Of a stretch of DNA of 60,786 nucleotides, positions 55,250 through 60,786 are shown one piece after another; within the stretch, counting starts at the first letter, position 1, and each line of letters begins with the position of its first letter. The position numbers were made by a program, and so were the translations under genes. Source of the stretch: Trichocoleus sp. (GTDB taxonomy: Bacteria; Cyanobacteriota; Cyanobacteriia; Elainellales; Elainellaceae); NCBI GenBank assembly GCA_036702865.1, contig DATNQD010000002.1:1-60786 (forward strand). Direction: 5' to 3'. Under the pieces are notes generated by a model. The model made no database searches. It was given only the letters and a program-made list of their open reading frames with translations, and was not told the DNA's origin.

Positions 55250-56221
55250 ATGTACACAGTACGCACAATGAAACCTGTATTTCGCAAAGTGCATAAGTCG
55301 GAATTGGCTGACCTCGAACACTTTTTCAATACCTATTGGCGGAGAGACCATGTATTCTTCACCAATCCAAAAGTGCTAGATTGGCAACATCGTGATGACG
55401 ATACGTATTGTTTTATTCTTGCAAGAGACGGTGAATCGGCTGAGATTATTGGCATGTGCGGGTTTATTCCAACCCGTCTGTATGATCCTTCACTCACGCA
55501 AGAGAATGTGGTCTGGTTTACGAACTGGTGCGTAGGTCGGAATAGCAGATTTGGAGGACTCGGCCTCGCTATCCAACAAAGTGTCGAATCCGTGGAGTAC
55601 GCAAAGTGTTACGGAACAATCGGTCTAAAAGAGTACACTCTCCCTCTTTACACTGTGAGGGGATTTGAGATTGGCACTGTAGGACACTATGTGTGCTCGA
55701 GAAATGAGGGACACGAGCAATCGTATAGAAGTTGTGACTATTCTATTGCTAGAATCGAAGAAAATAGTAGCTTCTCATATCGTAGTGTTGAGGTAGCCTG
55801 TGAAGCCTGCACGCCTAAGAAGTCTTCAAGATATATCTTCAGTAAATATCATAACCACCCCGTATACACCTACGAATTCTATGCTATTGCCAGACAGGGC
55901 TGTTTGCAGGGCATCTTGGTCTTTCGTATAGATAAAACGACAACGTTGCCTCGAATCTACTTAGTGGATTTCGTCGGAAGACGCGACATCTTTTTTAAAC
56001 TGGAATATTTCTTCCAATCACTCTTGCACCAGAAGGAATGCTATCAGATCGATTTGTTTAATTACGGACTAGATGAGCAATCGCTTCTCACATCAGGGTT
56101 TGTTAAGCAGAATGACTCTAAGCAGGTCAAAACGAATGTATCGCTTCATTTTGCAGTGAAGCCTCCACAGAGTAATTTACTGTTATTTATGGGTGATGCT
56201 GATCTAGATAGGCCAAATTAA
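55250..56221 (+). CDS. GNAT-like acyltransferase, unassigned
   Basis: 323 residues, or 317 from the ATG at 55268. The N-terminal half (LEHFFNTYWRRDHVFFTNP, IGMCGFIPTRLYDP, VWFTNWCVGRNSRFGGLGLAIQQSVE, LYTVRGFEIGTVGHYV) has the order of a GNAT fold with an R/G-x-x-G/A-type loop (RFGGLG). The C-terminal half repeats a similar pattern less clearly. Between the FkbH-like and MaoC-SDR genes it is a candidate for transferring the ACP-bound acyl group to an amine or sugar. Function is inferred. Confidence 0.65.
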   Translation: MYTVRTMKPVFRKVHKSELADLEHFFNTYWRRDHVFFTNPKVLDWQHRDDDTYCFILARDGESAEIIGMCGFIPTRLYDPSLTQENVVWFTNWCVGRNSRFGGLGLAIQQSVESVEYAKCYGTIGLKEYTLPLYTVRGFEIGTVGHYVCSRNEGHEQSYRSCDYSIARIEENSSFSYRSVEVACEACTPKKSSRYIFSKYHNHPVYTYEFYAIARQGCLQGILVFRIDKTTTLPRIYLVDFVGRRDIFFKLEYFFQSLLHQKECYQIDLFNYGLDEQSLLTSGFVKQNDSKQVKTNVSLHFAVKPPQSNLLLFMGDADLDRPN

Positions 56222-56239
56222 TCAAGATAGAGTCAAACG

Positions 56240-57682
56240 ATGGGTGAACATACTTACTTTTCGAGCGAAGAACAATCTCTCTTTGCAAAGTTTTCGGGGG
56301 ATTACAATCCACTTCATCTTGATTCTTTACTGACACGCAGAGCTATTATGGGCGAGCCTGTTGTACACGGTGTGCATGTTTGCCTAAGGTTGTTGAATTA
56401 TCTCCTAGTGCAGAGCGATGAACTAGTCAACATCAAAAGTATTAGAGCCAGCTTCCAAAAACCAGTCTTACTGAACGAAATGCTTACGATCAGGACTGCA
56501 ACTGAAGGAGATGTATACAGGCTAGAAGCGATCTCCGGAAGCGTACTAAAGTGCTTTATTCTCCTTGAATTTCAAAATTGTGTATACAGTAGAAGCACTG
56601 AAGTAATTAGGCGATGCCCCCCAATCGAGGCATGTGTGAAACAGGAACATGAGGAGATTGAGTCGAGCTCGGGAGTATTGGAGATATTCTGTGATGCATC
56701 GCTGTGTGCCCAACTATTCCCTAATCTGCACTGCAAGGTGTCAGAACTCCAGATCGGTGCACTTCTCGCTATGTCTCGTCTCGTTGGAATGAAGTCTCCT
56801 GGACATAATTCTATACTGGCGGAGTTGTCTGTGACCTTTGATAGTTGTTTGATAGGAGGTGAACTGTCCTACCATGTCACGCAATTCGATTCTCGCTTTT
56901 CCCTTGCATCAATTGAGGTGCGATCTTCTTTCCTCAGCGGCAGAATAAAAGCTTTTTACAGGCCAGACCCTAGGGAGCAGCTGGATTATTTGAATATAAA
57001 ATCGATGGTTGATGAAAACGAGTTCAGTGGACAAACGGCACTTGTCATAGGAGGCTCTCGTGGGCTTGGCGAGGCGACTGCAAAGCTGCTCTCTGCTGGC
57101 GGGGCAACTGTCGCGTTTACCTACAATCAAGGGGAAGAAAAGGCTCAGACTATAGTATCTGATGTAAGTAGATACGGGGGACAAATTTCGTGTCATTACT
57201 ACAATGTTCTTGACGCATGTACGTTTCCTACGGATCTTAGTTCTTTTGTGGTTTCTATGTCACATATGTACTACTTCGCAACGCCCTCAATTTTTGTGGG
57301 TAGCGCAAATGATTTATCACCAGTATTGCTTGATAAATTTATTCGGTTTTACGTTCACGGGTTCTATAAATTTGTTGAAGTTCTACGAATGAAGACATCT
57401 AAGTTTTCGATCTTCTATCCATCAACGGTTGCCATTGAAGAGAATAATGTAAGGATGGCAGAGTACATCATCGCGAAAATGGCGGGGGAACAGTTAGGAA
57501 AACTTATCGAAGTCCGTCACTCCGGCATTCAGGTTTACTCTCCTCGATTGCAACGTTTGGCGACTGACCAAACACAAGGTTTTGTATCAGGACCTAGTCA
57601 GGATGCTGCCTCAGCATTACTTCCACTAATTCGCGAGTTTAGCAGCAAGCGTGGGAAGGGGGCTTGGGACGCAATCAAGTAG
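56240..57682 (+). CDS. MaoC-like dehydratase - SDR reductase fusion
   Basis: 480 residues. The N-terminus FAKFSGDYNPLHLDSLLTRRAIMGEPVVHGVHV is the MaoC/hotdog hydratase motif with its Asp and His. A second hotdog-like half spans about 140-250. From residue 260, TALVIGGSRGLGEATAKLL (cofactor loop), FYPSTVA (Ser) and AEYIIAKMA (Tyr409, Lys413) form a complete short-chain dehydrogenase. Together it could dehydrate/hydrate and reduce an acyl-ACP intermediate. It starts 18 bases after the GNAT-like gene, so they form one operon. Confidence 0.88.
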   Translation: MGEHTYFSSEEQSLFAKFSGDYNPLHLDSLLTRRAIMGEPVVHGVHVCLRLLNYLLVQSDELVNIKSIRASFQKPVLLNEMLTIRTATEGDVYRLEAISGSVLKCFILLEFQNCVYSRSTEVIRRCPPIEACVKQEHEEIESSSGVLEIFCDASLCAQLFPNLHCKVSELQIGALLAMSRLVGMKSPGHNSILAELSVTFDSCLIGGELSYHVTQFDSRFSLASIEVRSSFLSGRIKAFYRPDPREQLDYLNIKSMVDENEFSGQTALVIGGSRGLGEATAKLLSAGGATVAFTYNQGEEKAQTIVSDVSRYGGQISCHYYNVLDACTFPTDLSSFVVSMSHMYYFATPSIFVGSANDLSPVLLDKFIRFYVHGFYKFVEVLRMKTSKFSIFYPSTVAIEENNVRMAEYIIAKMAGEQLGKLIEVRHSGIQVYSPRLQRLATDQTQGFVSGPSQDAASALLPLIREFSSKRGKGAWDAIK

Positions 57683-58242
57683 ATGGACATAATTAAACAA
57701 GTTTAAAGCGGAGACTTGGAAGTTTGCTTGCAGCTCTAACTTGCCGGATGGATCTTTGACCAGGACTTAGTGAATCGGAACTATTGTTTAAAATAGGAGT
57801 AAATATTGTGTGTCTTCTAGTAATAAACGAAAATAAGAACACTAAAGTAAACATATAGAAGACAGCAAATCCCATCGTGAATCTCTGGAAATTAGGGCTG
57901 AACTCAAGGCTTCTATGCTCATTGCGCATCTCATGGGACAAATGTCTTACCACGATCATCCAGAACCAAGCTCACATACGGGCGCAATCGCACCAGTGTT
58001 AAATTGGTCGTTGCTGTCAGGGCATTGTCTCAACTGTAGAACAATAAAGAATGGCTAACCCTTGTGTTTCTTCCATCTCAAACGAACTTTGTTCCGTTCG
58101 TCAAAGGCTCACATCTTGCACCAGTACAGTTGAACGAGTTGCTATAGGGCAAAGAGATGAGAGAAAAGTGGGTGAAACAAAGATGCTCTCAGAACGATGA
58201 ATGCTATTCTGAAGCACGCTCACGGGCTATTGCCTGGCGATC
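57683..58242. other. Intergenic region between the biosynthetic cluster and the IS pile
   Basis: About 560 bases, mostly AT-rich, with no gene I can support; an 88-codon minus frame (57693-57959) has no recognisable sequence. The right part probably contains the terminal end of the IS1182-type element, but I could not pair its inverted repeats. Confidence 0.4.
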
Positions 58243-59892
58243 TCATGACTTACCAGTCAAGTCGCTCCTTTCGATCTGGTTAAGCTTATTGTCGTGCAAT
58301 ACCTGCCACCAATTCCACAACCGTGCCAAATTCATCGCTACAGCAGTCATGACATGTTGTAAATGCGTTTTTGCCAGACCTGAATAACGAGACCGCCTTA
58401 GCCCAAATGCCCGTACTCCCTGCGAAAGACAACCTTCTACGCCTGCACAAGCCGCATAACGTTGCTGAAATTCTTTGGTCGTTTGAGCCTCTCGCATCTT
58501 TTGCAGCATCAAATGCTGGGCTTCAGGTAAGAAGTTCAGGCTGCGTCCATGTCCAGATCGCGCTTGTGTACAATCGGAACGCATGGGACAAGCATCGCAA
58601 TACCTGCGACTAAAATGAACAGTAATGATAGTCTGCCCATGTCGATTCGGTTGCTCTGACCAACTTCGAGTCCAGTTACCTTGAGGACAACAGACTTGCT
58701 GCTGTTGCCAATCAATTGTGAAGTGCATCAAGTCAAACCCTTCATTGGCTTCAGCTTGCCAACTCGTATCAGGGAGAACTGGACCCACGATCTCCATATT
58801 ATAGTTCTCTTTCGCGTTCACTAAATCTTCAGCACTAATATATCCCGCATTCATAAAATGTTCTTTAGGAAGCAGTTCTCTTTGTGCTAACTTTTCATGG
58901 ATCGTCTGAGTTAAATCTACGTCCATTTTCGTTGCTGGCACTGTCTCTACATCAATAATCAAATTGGGAGTTTCTTGGTCACAAGTTTCTGTTAAACTCA
59001 CCGTGTATCCTGTCCAATAGGTTATTCGCTTCGTTCGACTTCGGGCTTCGATGTCGTAGGGCGATTCGATTAATCCATCATTCGTGGGCATATCTTCAGT
59101 CGAACGAATGGATAACTGTTCGCCTTCCAGATAAAACTGCTGTATCCAAACTCGCCGCAATGTTTCGACGGCAGGGAGCTGCCTTAACCACAAAGGACTA
59201 CCGGCTTGGTCAATCTGTGCTAGGAGATGGTGTCCATCCAATCCCACTTTCAGCAGCCATACGTCACGCTCTTTCAGCTTGGGCAGTCGAAACGATTCAA
59301 TCCGCTCACTGTAACGTTCAAACCAATCAGCATCCACGATGCCCAATACCCACTCAGGAGCAACTGTTGCCAAAACGTTGAGCGCATGCCGCAGCGTCTC
59401 CCCTACTCGCTCATAGCGGTTCATCACGCGAATTGCAGCGAGTACATGAGTTGAATCGGTTCGCTGTTTCCCGTTCGCTTTCAACAATCCCTGCGCTTGA
59501 GCTTGCTGCAACAGACGATTCAGCAATTGCTCTGCTTGCTTGTATTACACCGGACGAACACGAAACCCGCTCAAAACAGAAAAGTCAAAGCCACTATCAC
59601 TCAAGGGCAAGCTCAACAGGTATTTCCAATCAATTCGAGCACGCACCGCTTCAGCAGCTTGGCAGTCAGACAGATTCTCCATGAATTGCAGGATCGTGAT
59701 CAAGGCAAGTCGCCAGGGCGAATGAGCCGGTTGACCCCGTTGTGGGTAAAGGGTACTAAAGTCATCATCCTGGTACAAAGTATCGAGCTTATCCCGTAAG
59801 GTCAAATACAGATTGCCTTTCGGAAAAGCAGCCCGGGCAACCCGAACGGTTTCTTCAGGAATGGGCGGGACGGGGTGAGGATGCATTGACAT
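58243..59892 (-). pseudogene. IS1182-type transposase with one nonsense codon
   Basis: Reading from 59892, the N-terminal YPQRGQPAHSPWRLALITILQFMENLSDCQAAEAVRARIDWKYLL domain runs to an in-frame TAA at 59545-59547. The same frame then continues QAEQLLNRLLQQAQAQGLLKANGKQRTDSTHVLAAIRVM to 58243, with the C-terminal CPMRSDCTQ cysteines. Total about 549 residues, the normal length for the family. There is no frameshift, only the stop, so one base change (for example CAA to TAA) could account for the lesion. A TTG at 59526 could restart a shorter protein that lacks the first domain. Confidence 0.9.
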
Positions 59893-60225
59893 GGCATAAA
59901 CCCTCCAGACAAAGGCTCTGCTTCTATGCTCTCCTAGAATTTAGCCCAACACTCCCTTGTTCAGCCTTTCATAACACTTCAGCCAATTCGCCAACAGTCC
60001 TCATGAACTGCGTCCACCAGCACGCATGAAAAAGTGGTAACCTTTGCACCAAGACTGGCAATGAGGTCGAGGATCCTTGGTGCTCCGAGCCTGTCCAACA
60101 GTCTGACCCCGACACCGACAAGCACCACAAACTGTCGCCCCCAGCCTTGATTGGGGAGCACGCAAGTCAGGATTTGACGAATCCGGTGTCGATGCCAGTC
60201 GTCTTACTTGCTGCTGGAGGACGAT
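59893..60225 (+). other. Non-coding stretch: IS1182 upstream end and IS110 left end with possible bridge-RNA locus
   Basis: About 330 bases with no gene. The first part precedes the IS1182-type transposase. The part from about 60000 to 60225 is GC-rich and precedes the IS110-type gene, with repeated elements such as CAAGACTGG/CAGTCTGACC and stem-forming GCCTTGATTGGGGAGC. In IS110-group elements this 5' non-coding end encodes the bridge RNA (Durrant/Hiraizumi work on IS621). Whether a functional RNA remains is unknown. Confidence 0.4.
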
Positions 60226-60658
60226 ATGGAAACGATTCACTCCCGTTGTGCTGGATTGGACGTCCACAAAAAGACAGTGGTTGCCTGTGTGATCACGCCT
60301 GGAAGTAAAGGAACCTGGCACAAAGAGATCCGCACTTTCACGACAATGACCCGGCAACTGCTTGAATTGTCGGATTGGCTGCTAACTCATGGGTGTACCC
60401 ATGTTGCGATGGAAAGTACTGGAGAGTGTTGGAAGCCATCTTCAACATCTTGGAAGGCAACTTTGAAGTCATGCTGGTCAATGCGCAGCACATCAAGGCA
60501 GTGCCAGGGCGTAAGACCAATGTCAAAGATGCGCAATGGATTGCTGAACTGTTGCAACACGGACTGCTCCGCCCCAGCTTTATTCCTCCGATAGCTCAAC
60601 GAGAGTTACGAGATTTAACCCGGCATCGCACCAGTTTTATTCGAGAACCAGTGTTTGC
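60226..60658 (+). pseudogene. IS110-type transposase, frameshifted and truncated
   Basis: The start ATG at 60226 has GGAGG five bases before it. CAGLDVHKKTVVACVITP carries the first catalytic Asp, followed by HVAMESTGE. Frame is lost near 60434 by deletion of one base (AAGCC then ATC). The next frame continues IFNILEGNFEVMLVNAQHIK, TNVKDAQWIAELLQHGLLRPSF and RELRDLTRHRTSFIRE, then ends at 60658 with unrelated residues. The C-terminal Tnp20 half is missing, so it is a remnant. Confidence 0.9.
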
Positions 60659-60723
60659 TTGAACTTTAACTCAATCATGAGCTTGGAGTAAGGGTTAATA
60701 AGGACTGCTTTCCAGCCTTGACC

Positions 60724-60786
60724 TTAATCTGCTGCTTGGGTTTGGAGGAACGTGTAGCGCATCAAGTTGTACGTCAAATTCTTCAG
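60724..60786 (-). pseudogene. Possible 3' end of another transposase, runs off the window
   Basis: On the minus strand the last 20 codons before a TAA read KNLTYNLMRYTFLQTQ, like the final helix of several DDE transposases. This may be the element that cut off the IS110 copy. Only the tail is visible, so the family cannot be named. Confidence 0.25.

Noticed and set aside
57693-57959. 88-codon minus frame with a hydrophobic segment
   Set aside because: No start signal, no family, in an AT-rich region where hydrophobic frames arise by chance.

Overview
The window looks like chromosome from a filamentous, Leptolyngbya/Oculatella-type cyanobacterium. The genus is inference. The cyanobacterial assignment rests on abundant GCGATCGC-type (HIP1) octamers, a tocopherol gene pair (gamma-tocopherol methyltransferase and homogentisate phytyltransferase), a CrtD-type carotenoid desaturase, TPS-CHAT, DUF928 and CHASE2-cyclase proteins, and several small cyanobacteria-type membrane proteins.

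Layout. 1-951: the 3' end (domains V and VI) of a group II intron whose last bases form the stop codon of an oppositely oriented HNH-like gene. 1385-9103: a signalling/surface module made of a very long GT2-TPS-CHAT fusion protein facing a DUF928 gene and a CHASE2 class III nucleotide cyclase. 9464-42000: ordinary core genome. It holds Trk/Ktr potassium uptake, an Asp/Asn-hydroxylase-like protein, tocopherol genes, cobA-hemD-coaE, crtD, cutA, an M43 metalloprotease, two paralogous membrane proteins, rtcA, uvrA, a GH31 glucosidase, a metallophosphoesterase, a PcrA/UvrD helicase, a PIG-V-like transferase, a YkvA protein, a PHB-depolymerase-like esterase, a GPH symporter and prolyl oligopeptidase.

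42000-58000 is an accessory island. HIP1-type sites almost vanish, base composition becomes AT-rich, and insertion sequences appear. It opens with four direct repeats resembling transposase-binding sites plus a perfect 16-bp inverted repeat. Next is a two-gene, tightly coupled unit: a small basic protein and an ATPase with a PD-(D/E)xK-like nuclease motif and C-terminal HhH domain. This is the best candidate for an undescribed defence system. It converges on a STAND ATPase (XRE-like N-terminus, two tandem P-loops, 14 WD40 repeats). From 50080 to 57682 a five-gene biosynthetic operon follows: HAD-YdcF fusion, acyl carrier protein, FkbH/HAD-IIIC, GNAT-like protein and MaoC-SDR fusion. It is interrupted exactly at the ACP stop codon by a decayed IS630 copy and carries a MITE-like element.

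58243-60786 is a pile of broken insertion sequences: an IS1182-type transposase with one nonsense codon, an IS110-type transposase that is frameshifted and truncated but keeps its upstream non-coding end, and a fragment running off the window. I saw no rRNA, tRNA or CRISPR array.
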